From a virus, in IMG/VR virus record IMGVR_UViG_3300046517_000805, positions 1-38,080 of that record: a stretch of 38,080 nucleotides of DNA; one strand, 5' to 3'. Made by a program: the position numbers and the translations under genes. The notes under the pieces are model-generated. The model did not search any database. It worked only from the letters and a program-made list of their open reading frames with translations, and had not been told where the DNA came from. The stretch's first letter is position 1. Each line of letters opens with the position of its first letter. Positions 1 to 4,945 of this stretch are shown here, piece by piece.

Positions 1-428
1 CAGCCCAGAATCTCCCCCCGCGCCAAAATGTTCGCGATGTGAGTTTGACCCTCAAACGCAGTCATGCTTGAGTAGGTCAAGTATCGAAAAGTGCCTGTGA
101 CCTGCGCAAACTCGCGTTCGAACGGTCGAAAACCTCCTCGAAATTAACCTACGGTACCGTAAGTTACTGAAAAGTAACAAAAACCTTGCCTCCAGGTATT
201 GACAGCGTGGGCTCGGCGGGAGCACATCCTTACACTGTAAAGTACCGGGCGCGGCGGCTGCTAAAGTCGTTAGCGAGGCTAACTACCGGCCGGTACCTCG
301 TCACCTGAGCGCCAATTGCCGGGCATTAGTGCTTGCAGCAGCTAGCAGCCACCGGCTCCCGTGCTTGTAGGGTTCCTACAACGGGTGCGTGCTATCGTAG
401 CTGTAAGAATCAAGGGAAGGTGTCAACA
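1..428. other. Non-coding leader full of short inverted repeats
   Basis: No credible gene is seen here. The stretch holds at least eight perfect or near-perfect short dyads with unrelated sequences: GTTTGA/TCAAAC (43-57), CTTGA/TCAAG (67-81), an 8-bp palindrome (116-123), a 22-bp imperfect palindrome around GGTACC (145-166), GTTACT-GAAA-AGTAAC (163-178), GTTAGC-GAG-GCTAAC (269-283), TACCGGCCGGTA (284-295), TTGTAGG-GTT-CCTACAA (365-381) and GCTA-TCG-TAGC (391-401). It also holds one copy (297-304) of the over-represented octamer CTCGTCAC. It may be a control region or a structured leader for the gene at 429; that role is inferred. Confidence 0.6.
145..166. promoter_or_regulatory. 22-bp imperfect palindrome, possible operator
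   Basis: Centred on GGTACC with a perfect 12-bp core (TACGGTACCGTA) and one mismatched pair further out. It abuts a GAAA-tetraloop hairpin at 163-178, so the two dyads share bases and cannot both form fully. Size and symmetry suit a dimeric DNA-binding protein site, but no repressor gene is seen nearby. Confidence 0.35.
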
Positions 429-944
429 GTGACAGCAGTAATCAGGCGCTCGCGCTTGCTGTTTTTCGGGCTTGCCCTGGTACTCGGAGCCCTGGGACTG
501 GCAGTTCCGGGGGCGCACGCAGCCCCCGCCACGCTGATTCCGGGAGTTTCGAACTACCACGTGGCCGCCCCCAGCGGAAACCACTGTCTCAATCCAGCGT
601 CACAGCGCCTGGGGGCCGGCGTTTCGCTCGGGCCGTGCGGCCGGTACTACTGGGTGCTGGTTCGCGTCAGGAACGGGTGCGATCAGCTCCGGAACCCGGG
701 CGGCAAGCTGGCGCTGATCCAGACGCGCAGTGCCAAGGGCGCGCTCGGCAGTCCCCGGGATCTCCATGACTCGTGCTTCTTCATCGCGGACAACTTCGTG
801 GACAGGGCAGATTTCCTGGACGAGCTGCACTTCGCGAACAAGTACCTCGCCTGGTACGTCTCCGGCCGGGGCGGCTCCGTGTCGTTCGTCCCGAGGTCGC
901 TGGACAACGTCGGTCACCACACGCAGTGGAACTCTTACTTCTAG
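429..944 (+). CDS. Secreted hypothetical protein
   Basis: 171 residues from GTG at 429, chosen because GGGAAGG (414-420) lies 8 nt upstream and the protein then opens with a clear signal peptide: basic VTAVIRRSR, a hydrophobic stretch, and a likely AHA signal-peptidase I site near residue 34. An ATG at 333 in the same frame would bury the signal peptide. The mature part (about 137 residues) has four Cys that could form disulfides and Trp/Gly-rich repeats (NHCLNP, GPCGRYYW, YLAWYVSG) loosely like beta-trefoil lectin repeats; I do not assign that fold. It is probably exported during infection. No family recognised. Confidence 0.7.
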   Translation: MTAVIRRSRLLFFGLALVLGALGLAVPGAHAAPATLIPGVSNYHVAAPSGNHCLNPASQRLGAGVSLGPCGRYYWVLVRVRNGCDQLRNPGGKLALIQTRSAKGALGSPRDLHDSCFFIADNFVDRADFLDELHFANKYLAWYVSGRGGSVSFVPRSLDNVGHHTQWNSYF

Positions 945-993
945 GGCCGGGGAATGCCCGGTGAGCCCGGCGCGTTCCAGGCAGTACAACTGA

Positions 994-1485
994 ATGCCCG
1001 CCCCGGCCGTCCGATACCTACTAGGAACAGTGCTTCCCATGTGGTTGAGGGGACTACGGCCGGGAGCGGGAGCGGGGTACTATGAGAAGATGATCCTCAA
1101 TAGTGACCACGCGCTTGACTGGGCTGTCATCGGCTGGCTGACTGTGCCGAACACCCGAGTGCTGTGGACTACCAGTAGCCGCGTTACAGCCCGGATCGCC
1201 TGGGATCGCATCAGGTACATCTTGCTTGACGGAAGCGTCGTGCTCCTCCTTCCGGTAGATAGGTTCATCGCCCTGAACGGCGGTGAGGAGATCCGGTTCC
1301 AGAATGGAAGCCGGGTACTGTTCCGCACTCGCGGGTCGCAGGCCGGCCGGGGCATAACGGCGGACAAGCTGATACTGGATGAGGCGCTGGAGCTGACGGA
1401 TCTTCAGCTCGGAGCGCTACTGCCTGCCGCTTCTGCCAGCGGGGCGGAACTCGTGTACTCACAGACGGAGGTTCCAGGTGACTAG
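994..1485 (+). CDS. Terminase large subunit ATPase-domain fragment (stand-alone)
   Basis: 163 residues. Residues about 95-150 read like the middle of a phage large-terminase ATPase: IRFQNGSRVLFRTRG, then AGRG, then the Walker B strand LILDEA, then LGALLPAASA as in the full terminase at 12892 (its LVFDEA and LPTLSARANP). A TGA at 991-993 directly precedes the first ATG, so there is no room for a normal N-terminus; the Walker A position (PGAGAGYYE) lacks the catalytic Lys, and there is no nuclease domain. It ends in an 8-nt overlap with the next gene, which suggests translational coupling. It could be a decayed duplicate of terL or a repurposed domain. No good Shine-Dalgarno is seen, so the start is uncertain (ATG 1039 is an alternative). 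Confidence 0.55.
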   Translation: MPAPAVRYLLGTVLPMWLRGLRPGAGAGYYEKMILNSDHALDWAVIGWLTVPNTRVLWTTSSRVTARIAWDRIRYILLDGSVVLLLPVDRFIALNGGEEIRFQNGSRVLFRTRGSQAGRGITADKLILDEALELTDLQLGALLPAASASGAELVYSQTEVPGD

Positions 1486-2074
1486 GTTTCTAGCGTTCGC
1501 GCTCTTGCTGGCAGCTTCTGTAATCGGCGCGGTAGCACCAGGGCATCAGCGTTACGGGAGCTCGGGCTGGGCCGGCTACTCCGGGTATGCGAGCACGCGG
1601 GCCTCCTCTGACTTCATCGTCCCGAACCTGACGGGAGCTCACGGGGACGCGGTTGCGTTCTGGGCCGGCTTCGGCCAGGGGAATCCCGGCATTCAGCAGG
1701 CAGGGGTCACGGGCGCGGTTGGCTCGGGGTACACCGCGTGGTGGGAGATGTGGCCGCTGCCCGCGCATCAGTTCAGCCCGCCGTCGCCTCCGCACTCCGG
1801 GGACACGATGCAGTTCGTCGTCACTCGCAGCGGCAGCCTCTATACCCTGACGGTAACTGACGTGACGAGGCACTGGTCGGTGAGCGCGAGGCAGTCCAGC
1901 AGTAACCGGGAGCTGTCCGGCGAGGCCGTGGCCGAGGCGTTCGGGCCTTTGCTTCCCAGCTTCGGGCCGGCTAGGTTCCTGTACTCGAATCAGGCTCTGA
2001 CCAGGGCTTACACGATTCCGGGGACGACGTTGCGGAAGACGGGCAGCAGGAATTTCTACGTCAGCAAGCCGTAG
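1478..2074 (+). CDS. Secreted G1-family (eqolisin-like) peptidase
   Basis: 198 residues from GTG 1478, overlapping the previous gene by 8 nt. Residues 1-20 are a signal peptide (TRFLAFALLLAASVIGAVA). The rest matches the G1 glutamic peptidase pattern: SSGWAGY near 28-34, FIVPNL (46-51), FWAGFG (61-66), IQQAGV (72-77) aligning with the ILQTGV loop that holds the catalytic Gln (here Q74), YTAWWEMWP (85-93) aligning with YDAWYEWYP, SGDTMQFVV, and LSGEAVAE (146-153) holding the likely catalytic Glu (E149). G1 peptidases are acid endopeptidases of fungi and some bacteria and archaea. In a phage it could act on cell-envelope or extracellular protein, or be a lysis or virion accessory. The family ass ignment rests on motif reading. 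Confidence 0.7.
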   Translation: MTRFLAFALLLAASVIGAVAPGHQRYGSSGWAGYSGYASTRASSDFIVPNLTGAHGDAVAFWAGFGQGNPGIQQAGVTGAVGSGYTAWWEMWPLPAHQFSPPSPPHSGDTMQFVVTRSGSLYTLTVTDVTRHWSVSARQSSSNRELSGEAVAEAFGPLLPSFGPARFLYSNQALTRAYTIPGTTLRKTGSRNFYVSKP

Positions 2075-2077
2075 CGT

Positions 2078-2106
2078 TTGACACAGTGCGGAACCTGTGG
2101 TTAGGT
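2078..2106 (+). promoter_or_regulatory. Possible promoter ahead of the tRNA array
   Basis: TTGACA (2078-2083), a 17-bp spacer, then TTAGGT (2101-2106). The -35 is perfect; the -10 is weak because its second base is T. It lies immediately upstream of the small gene at 2113 and of the tRNA array and could drive both. Confidence 0.4.
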
Positions 2107-2112
2107 GGAGTC

Positions 2113-2220
2113 ATGAGCAGCACGGAGTCAGGCAGCAGGATGCGGAGCGGCTACAGCGTCGTCCCGGCCATCTTTGACGCCTGGACCCAGGCTCACCTAA
2201 ATGGGAAGCGTCCCGGATAG
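2113..2220 (+). CDS. Small hypothetical peptide (35 residues)
   Basis: ATG 2113 with GGTGGAG just upstream (2104-2110) and TAG at 2218-2220. The peptide begins MSSTESGSRM and ends LNGKRPG; hydrophilic, no membrane segment. Its ribosome site and its position between a promoter-like sequence and a terminator-like hairpin support a real small gene, but there is no family match. Confidence 0.5.
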   Translation: MSSTESGSRMRSGYSVVPAIFDAWTQAHLNGKRPG

Positions 2221-2241
2221 GGCTCAAGTCAAGCTAGACTT

Positions 2242-2269
2242 AGGCCCCAGGGAATATCCCGAGGGGCCT
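2242..2269 (+). terminator. Strong hairpin before the tRNA array
   Basis: AGGCCCC (2242-2248) pairs with GGGGCCT (2263-2269), and inside it GGGA/TCCC pairs around ATA. The T-run after it is weak (TCGTTGTT), so it is either a terminator for the genes before it or an RNA-processing hairpin at the head of the array. Confidence 0.6.
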
Positions 2270-2290
2270 TCGTTGTTAGGACAACTGCAT

Positions 2291-2369
2291 ACGGGCTGAG
2301 CCTAATCCCGGTTGGACCGGGGGTGGATTCCAAACCCACTGGCAATGCGTTCGATTCGTACGACCCGTG
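2291..2369 (+). tRNA. tRNA-Trp (CCA)
   Basis: Acceptor ACGGGCT/GACCCGT (one mismatch), anticodon stem GTGGA/CCCAC (one mismatch), anticodon CCA at 2330-2332, T-loop TTCGATT. The D region is about 6 nt longer than usual. It reads UGG. The structure is imperfect, so activity is uncertain. Confidence 0.6.
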
Positions 2370-2428
2370 CTGGTTCCCATGCTGCAATACCGGGCGGGAC
2401 GGGACCGTTACTTGAAAACTCAACAGTG

Positions 2429-2493
2429 GTGAGCATTTAGCTCAGGGGTCTCGGAAGGGCGCAAGCCTGTTCGACCGGATTGACCTGAGCACA
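2429..2493 (+). pseudogene. tRNA-like remnant
   Basis: Possible acceptor GTGAGCA/TGAGCAC with tandem G-A mismatches, a D-arm-like TTTAGCTC with GCTC/GGGC pairing, and TTCGACC, but no 5+7+5 anticodon arm and no paired T-stem. Probably a decayed tRNA gene. Confidence 0.3.
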
Positions 2494-2494
2494 T

Positions 2495-2566
2495 GGGGTA
2501 TACAGCTGAGGTAGCGGACGCGCCTTGCAAGCGTTGTCGCAGAGAGTTCGATTCTCTCATACTCCA
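2495..2566 (+). tRNA. tRNA-Ala (TGC)
   Basis: Acceptor GGGGTAT/ATACTCC, anticodon loop CTTGCAA with TGC at 2526-2528, T-arm GAGAG-TTCGATT-CTCTC. Its only G-U acceptor pair is G3-U70, the classic alanine identity element. It is the only Ala tRNA in the array. Confidence 0.85.
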
Positions 2567-2580
2567 CGAGGGGGAAGATT

Positions 2581-2605
2581 GCCGGTTCGATTCCGGCCGC
2601 TTGGG
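2581..2605 (+). pseudogene. Orphan T-arm (3' end of a lost tRNA)
   Basis: A perfect T-arm GCCGG-TTCGATT-CCGGC followed by a possible acceptor strand CGCTTGG. Only 14 nt separate it from tRNA-Ala, so no 5' half exists. It looks like the remains of a deletion. Confidence 0.5.
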
Positions 2606-2610
2606 TAAAA

Positions 2611-2649
2611 CCTCGCGTTAGTGTAAATTGGCAGCACAACCCCGGCCAT
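2611..2649 (+). pseudogene. Orphan 5' half of a tRNA upstream of tRNA-Pro (CGG)
   Basis: TTAGTGT...GCAGCAC forms a D-arm (GTGT/GCAC) like that of tRNA-Gln at 3692, but it runs straight into the next tRNA with no anticodon or T arm. A similar half precedes tRNA-Pro (GGG), so half plus Pro tRNA may have been duplicated as a unit. Confidence 0.4.
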
Positions 2650-2721
2650 CAGGTTCGAGGAAGACGGTAATCTGCCTCATTCGGATTGAGGAGAGACTGG
2701 GTTCGACTCCCAGGGGCCTGA
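2650..2721 (+). tRNA. tRNA-Pro (CGG)
   Basis: Acceptor CAGGTTC/GGGCCTG with wobbles, anticodon stem CCTCA/TGAGG, loop TTCGGAT (CGG at 2682-2684), T-arm CTGGG-TTCGACT-CCCAG. It shares an identical stretch around the D region with tRNA-Pro (GGG), which implies recent duplication. Confidence 0.9.
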
Positions 2722-2756
2722 CGACACGGAAAAGCGGTTAGAATCCGCAACTTCAG

Positions 2757-2822
2757 GTACCTGGAGCCTAATGTAGGCAACGTGTAAGCGGGAATGCGCG
2801 GGTTCGACTCCCGCCTGGTAGG
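2757..2822 (+). pseudogene. tRNA remnant without a proper anticodon arm
   Basis: Perfect T-arm GCGGG-TTCGACT-CCCGC (2798-2814), a D-arm-like hairpin GCCT/AGGC, and a partial acceptor (TACC pairs with GGTA). Only 19 nt lie between the D- and T-arms, too short for an anticodon arm and variable loop. An AGA-loop hairpin GCGG-TTAGAAT-CCGC lies upstream at about 2734-2748. Confidence 0.45.
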
Positions 2823-2839
2823 CAATAACGGTTCATGAG

Positions 2840-2882
2840 CCGGTCTACTGGTTAGTGTATGTCAGGGAACACGCTCGCGTAT
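2840..2882 (+). pseudogene. Orphan 5' half of a tRNA upstream of tRNA-Pro (GGG)
   Basis: TTAGTGT (2852-2858) and ACAC (2869-2872) form a D-arm-like hairpin that runs into the next tRNA. It parallels the half at 2611-2649. Confidence 0.35.
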
Positions 2883-2954
2883 CAGCTTCGAGGAAGACGG
2901 TAATCTGCCTGATCGGGATTCAGGAGAAACCGGGTTCAACTCCCGGGGAGCTGA
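2883..2954 (+). tRNA. tRNA-Pro (GGG), C33 variant
   Basis: Acceptor CAGCTTC/GGAGCTG, stem CCTGA/TCAGG, loop TCGGGAT with GGG at 2915-2917, T-loop TTCAACT. Position 33 is C instead of the near-universal U. Confidence 0.85.
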
Positions 2955-3009
2955 CGCGGAGCCGGTGTGAGGTACACGAGAGTGTCCGGTCGAGAGGAAC
3001 TTCACGTAA

Positions 3010-3081
3010 CGGAGTATCGCGTAAGGGTGAGCGCACCTGCTTTGGGAGCAGGCAGACCAGGTCCGAGTCCTGGTTCTCCGA
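3010..3081 (+). tRNA. tRNA-Pro (TGG)
   Basis: Acceptor CGGAGTA/TTCTCCG (one mismatch), stem CCTGC/GCAGG, loop TTTGGGA with TGG at 3043-3045, T-arm CCAGG-TCCGAGT-CCTGG. The T-loop starts TCC instead of TTC. With the CGG and GGG tRNAs it covers all proline codons. Confidence 0.9.
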
Positions 3082-3085
3082 CGAA

Positions 3086-3139
3086 AGCGGTTCCCCTTGG
3101 GGGGACGTAAGGCGGGAGACACCAAAGGTTGGTGCCGCT
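3086..3139 (+). ncRNA. Possible three-way-junction RNA between tRNAs
   Basis: AGCGG (3086-3090) pairs with CCGCT (3135-3139) and encloses two perfect hairpins, TTCCCC-TTG-GGGGGA (3091-3105) and CACCAA-AGG-TTGGTG (3120-3134). It has no T-loop or anticodon loop, so it is not a normal tRNA. Function unknown. Confidence 0.4.
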
Positions 3140-3160
3140 GAGAAGAGATCTCCCATTCTT

Positions 3161-3232
3161 GTGCTCTTGGTGTAAGTGGGAACACGCCTGCTTGAAAAAC
3201 AGGGATTGGCAGTTCGATTCTGCCGGAGCGCA
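3161..3232 (+). tRNA. tRNA-Phe (GAA)
   Basis: Acceptor GTGCTCT/GGAGCGC, D stem GTGT/ACAC, loop TTGAAAA with GAA at 3194-3196, T-arm GGCAG-TTCGATT-CTGCC. Confidence 0.9.
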
Positions 3233-3245
3233 CAAGGAGTCCCTG

Positions 3246-3270
3246 CCGGAGAGCGCTCTCCGGTTTTTCT
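3246..3270 (+). terminator. Rho-independent terminator inside the tRNA array
   Basis: Perfect 18-bp palindrome CCGGAGAGC-GCTCTCCGG followed by TTTTTCT. It sits between tRNA-Phe and tRNA-Gly, so tRNAs downstream may need their own promoter or read-through. Confidence 0.75.
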
Positions 3271-3300
3271 AAGGGATGAAGCCGTTGCAAGCGCGGCCCA

Positions 3301-3372
3301 GGGGTAGTCATTCAAAGGCTAGGATCTCAGGCTTCCACCCTGATGATGCGGGTTCGATTCCCGTCTGCCCTT
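3301..3372 (+). tRNA. tRNA-Gly (TCC)
   Basis: Acceptor GGGGTAG/CTGCCCT, stem TCAGG/CCTGA, loop CTTCCAC with TCC at 3334-3336, T-arm GCGGG-TTCGATT-CCCGT. The discriminator base is T. Confidence 0.9.
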
Positions 3373-3376
3373 CTCT

Positions 3377-3444
3377 GCCGGACGTACAGGGTACGGCGAT
3401 CCTTCGTACGGATCGCTTGCTCGGTTCGAATCCGAGGTTCGGCT
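3377..3444 (+). tRNA. tRNA-Thr (CGT), short D-arm
   Basis: Acceptor GCCGGAC/GTTCGGC, stem GATCC/GGATC (extendable to 7 bp), CGT at 3405-3407, T-arm CTCGG-TTCGAAT-CCGAG. The D-arm is reduced to GTAC-AGG-GTAC with no separate positions 8-9; the gene is 68 nt. Confidence 0.85.
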
Positions 3445-3448
3445 CTGC

Positions 3449-3521
3449 GCGTCGTTAGTTCAACGGTTAGAATAGCGGGCTCTTACCCCGCGAGATCTGG
3501 GTTCGAACCCCAGGCGACGTA
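3449..3521 (+). tRNA. tRNA-Lys (CTT)
   Basis: Acceptor GCGTCGT/GCGACGT, D stem GTTC/GAAT, perfect stem GCGGG/CCCGC, CTT at 3482-3484, T-arm CTGGG-TTCGAAC-CCCAG. Confidence 0.95.
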
Positions 3522-3522
3522 C

Positions 3523-3593
3523 TGGGTAGTGGTGTACGGATTGCACGGCGGCCTGATAAACCGCAGGAGAAGGTTCGATTCCTTCCGTCCCAG
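3523..3593 (+). tRNA. tRNA-Ile (GAT), copy 1
   Basis: It starts 1 nt after the end of tRNA-Lys. Loop CTGATAA with GAT at 3555-3557, D stem GTGT/GCAC, T-arm GAAGG-TTCGATT-CCTTC. The acceptor TGGGTAG/CGTCCCA has two mismatches, so it may be weakened. Confidence 0.8.
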
Positions 3594-3599
3594 CTTTTT

Positions 3600-3674
3600 G
3601 CGCGAGTGGACAACAGGTAACTCGGCTCCGCTCAAAACGGAGAAATCTTGAGGGTTCGAATCCCTCCTCGCGTA
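3600..3674 (+). tRNA. tRNA-Leu (CAA), short variable loop
   Basis: Acceptor GCGCGAG/CTCGCGT, stem CTCCG/CGGAG, CAA at 3633-3635, T-arm GAGGG-TTCGAAT-CCCTC. The variable region is only about 7 nt, whereas leucine tRNAs normally have a long arm. Confidence 0.9.
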
Positions 3675-3676
3675 CT

Positions 3677-3688
3677 GCCCGAAAGGGC
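3677..3688 (+). other. GAAA-tetraloop hairpin between tRNAs
   Basis: GCCC-GAAA-GGGC. Similar GNRA-loop hairpins occur at 163-178 and 5867-5878 and may guide RNA processing. Confidence 0.5.
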
Positions 3689-3691
3689 TAA

Positions 3692-3763
3692 TTCCTGTTA
3701 GTGTAACTGGCAGCATCTGAAGCTCTGAACTTCAGGGTCCTGGTTCGAATCCAGGACGGGGAT
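3692..3763 (+). tRNA. tRNA-Gln (CTG)
   Basis: Acceptor TTCCTGT/ACGGGGA, D stem GTGT/GCAT, perfect stem TGAAG/CTTCA, CTG at 3725-3727, T-arm CCTGG-TTCGAAT-CCAGG. Confidence 0.92.
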
Positions 3764-3863
3764 CGCAGGGAGCACTGATCATGCTTCAGGCAAGTTGGCG
3801 ACGATTCGCGGTCGTTGCTATGGGCTAGCACTCGTAGTGCCCGGACAATAGGAGTAGCCGCGC
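3764..3863 (+). other. Structured spacer in the tRNA array
   Basis: No tRNA recognised. It holds a 7-bp stem with a 7-nt loop (GCGACGA/TCGTTGC, 3798-3818) and GCACT-CGT-AGTGC (3828-3840). It may be a decayed tRNA or an unknown RNA. Confidence 0.4.
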
Positions 3864-3925
3864 GGGGGTTAGCCCGTGAGGCGCTCTGACGATACGTAGG
3901 GGAAGTTCAATTCTTCCAGCCCCTT
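3864..3925 (+). tRNA. Degenerate tRNA, possibly tRNA-Val (GAC)
   Basis: Good acceptor GGGGGTT/AGCCCCT and T-arm GGAAG-TTCAATT-CTTCC, but the D-arm is minimal (CC-CGTGA-GG) and the best anticodon stem GCGCT/TACGT has two mismatches around CTGACGA. About 62 nt in all. The amino-acid call depends on that weak arm. Confidence 0.45.
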
Positions 3926-3928
3926 CTT

Positions 3929-4009
3929 ACCCAAGTGGTGAAATGGCAGACGCACTACGTTGAGGACGTAACGCTTTCGGGCATACGGGTTCGAGTCCCG
4001 TCTTGGGTA
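3929..4009 (+). tRNA. tRNA-Leu (GAG)
   Basis: Acceptor ACCCAAG/CTTGGGT, loop TTGAGGA with GAG at 3962-3964, long variable arm, T-arm ACGGG-TTCGAGT-CCCGT: a normal class II tRNA. Confidence 0.92.
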
Positions 4010-4095
4010 CGCGGAGAACTGGGTGAGGTAGGCGAGCCGGACAGGGGGGCCGGACGTCTCAGGAGCTGGGGAAACCCTGATAACCCTCACATCAT
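4010..4095 (+). ncRNA. Structured spacer with acceptor-like closing stem
   Basis: GTGAGG (4023-4028) pairs with CCTCAC (4085-4090), enclosing CCGG/CCGG (4037-4053) and CAGG/CCTG (4060-4079) hairpins. No T-loop. It resembles the junction at 3086-3139 in layout, not in sequence. Function unknown. Confidence 0.35.
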
Positions 4096-4163
4096 GCCGC
4101 AGCACACGGCTGTGACTCCTCCCTTGTAGCGAGGACGATCCGGTTCGACTCCGGGGTGTGGCT
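4096..4163 (+). tRNA. tRNA-Thr (TGT)
   Basis: Acceptor GCCGCAG/GTGTGGC (one mismatch), D hairpin CAC/GTG, loop CTTGTAG with TGT at 4125-4127 (closing pair mismatched), T-arm TCCGG-TTCGACT-CCGGG. Confidence 0.8.
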
Positions 4164-4167
4164 CTTT

Positions 4168-4238
4168 GCCTGACGTGCTCGGTGCACGCCTTTCCTTGGT
4201 ATGGAAGGGTAGGCTCAGTTCGAATCTGAGGTTAGGCT
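4168..4238 (+). tRNA. tRNA-Thr (GGT), short D-arm
   Basis: Acceptor GCCTGAC/GTTAGGC, D-arm GTGC-TCGGT-GCAC directly after the acceptor, loop TTGGTAT with GGT at 4198-4200, T-arm CTCAG-TTCGAAT-CTGAG. Its compact D-arm resembles tRNA-Thr (CGT). Confidence 0.88.
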
Positions 4239-4364
4239 CTACGGATGAAGCGAGCGCGCGAAGGACAAAGTCCTGAGAAAGCGACGTGAACGGGGACGCC
4301 CGTACGGATTAGCTAGCCGTTTCTGTTAACTCCCCGTAGACGGACACCGTCCCGAGGGGAGCCT
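4239..4364 (+). ncRNA. Structured spacer in the tRNA array
   Basis: GGAC-AAA-GTCC (4263-4273), a 7-bp stem ACGGGGA/TCCCCGT (4290-4337) enclosing ACGG/CCGT, and GACGG-ACA-CCGTC (4339-4351). The 7-bp stem is acceptor-like but encloses only 34 nt. No tRNA recognised. Confidence 0.35.
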
Positions 4365-4437
4365 GTGGTAATGGTCCAAAGGTTGAGGATCTCTCCTTGC
4401 CATGGAGAGGGTCCGGGTTCGATTCCCGGTTACCGCA
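4365..4437 (+). tRNA. tRNA-Gly (GCC)
   Basis: Acceptor GTGGTAA/TTACCGC, D stem GTCC/GGAT, perfect stem TCTCC/GGAGA, GCC at 4399-4401, T-arm CCGGG-TTCGATT-CCCGG. Confidence 0.95.
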
Positions 4438-4441
4438 CTAT

Positions 4442-4526
4442 GCGCGAGTGGTGTAATCAGGTAGATGCGCACGGCTCAGACCCGTGTGACCGAAAGGTCG
4501 TGAGAGTTCGAATCTCTCCTTGCGCA
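4442..4526 (+). tRNA. tRNA-Leu (CAG)
   Basis: Acceptor GCGCGAG/CTTGCGC, stem CACGG/CCGTG, CAG at 4477-4479, long variable arm GACC-GAAA-GGTC, T-arm GAGAG-TTCGAAT-CTCTC. Confidence 0.95.
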
Positions 4527-4530
4527 CTTC

Positions 4531-4614
4531 GGAAGGTAAACCTAACAGGCGTTAGGGGCCGGTTGCTAGCCGGATCGGGGGTAACACCCTGGGTTTCGAG
4601 TACTCTTCCTTCCT
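4531..4614 (+). tRNA. tRNA-Ser (GCT)
   Basis: Acceptor GGAAGGT/TCCTTCC (last pair mismatched), CCGG-TTGCTAG-CCGG with GCT at 4565-4567, long variable arm, T-loop TTCGAGT. First of three adjacent Ser tRNAs with related acceptors. Confidence 0.85.
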
Positions 4615-4618
4615 CCGT

Positions 4619-4702
4619 GGAAAGTGAACCTGGCAGGGACTGGGAGCCGGCTGGAAACCGGTGTGGCGCGCAAGCGCTGGGATTCGAGTTCTCCGCTTTC
4701 CG
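4619..4702 (+). tRNA. tRNA-Ser (GGA)
   Basis: Acceptor GGAAAGT/GCTTTCC, discriminator G, CCGG-CTGGAAA-CCGG with GGA at 4653-4655, long variable arm, T-arm TGGGA-TTCGAGT-TCTCC. Confidence 0.92.
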
Positions 4703-4707
4703 CTCCT

Positions 4708-4790
4708 GGAAGATCAGTCAAGCTGGGCTTGAGACCGCCTCGAAAGCGGATCGTGGGTAAGACCATGGCGTTCGATTCGTCGTTCTTCCT
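4708..4790 (+). tRNA. tRNA-Ser (CGA)
   Basis: Acceptor GGAAGAT/TTCTTCC, CCGC-CTCGAAA-GCGG with CGA at 4741-4743, long variable arm, T-arm TGGCG-TTCGATT-CGTCG. Confidence 0.9.
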
Positions 4791-4795
4791 CTCAT

Positions 4796-4869
4796 GGCGT
4801 TCGGTTCATCTGGTGGATGTTGCCACTCTGATAAGGTGGTCGCGCTGGGTTCGATTCCCAGGTACGCTA
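4796..4869 (+). tRNA. tRNA-Ile (GAT), copy 2
   Basis: Acceptor GGCGTTC/GTACGCT (one mismatch), stem CCACT/GGTGG, loop CTGATAA with GAT at 4830-4832, T-arm CTGGG-TTCGATT-CCCAG. Better paired than copy 1 and unlike it outside the anticodon loop and T-loop, so not a simple duplicate. Confidence 0.88.
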
Positions 4870-4870
4870 C

Positions 4871-4944
4871 TGGGTCTTAGCTAAATGGTGAAAGCACTCG
4901 TCTTATAAGCGAGCGATGTACGGGTTCAAGTCCCGTAGACCCTA
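4871..4944 (+). tRNA. tRNA-Ile (TAT)
   Basis: Acceptor TGGGTCT/AGACCCT (first pair T-T), stem CTCGT/GCGAG, loop CTTATAA with TAT at 4904-4906, T-arm ACGGG-TTCAAGT-CCCGT. It reads AUA, a rare codon in high-GC hosts that normally use a lysidine-modified CAU tRNA for it. Confidence 0.88.
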
Positions 4945-4945
4945 C

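Noticed and set aside
199-236. TTGACA (199-204) with TACACT (231-236) as a promoter
   Set aside because: The spacer is 26 bp, far from 17; no better -10 lies at the right distance.
2527-2604. A tRNA starting in the Ala anticodon loop and ending at the orphan T-arm
   Set aside because: GCAAGCG could pair with CGCTTGG, but there is no D- or anticodon arm between them; chance match.
2442-4105. Open frames on both strands across the tRNA array
   Set aside because: They translate tRNA sequence (repeated RVRVPS/FDS motifs from T-arms) and have no ribosome sites.
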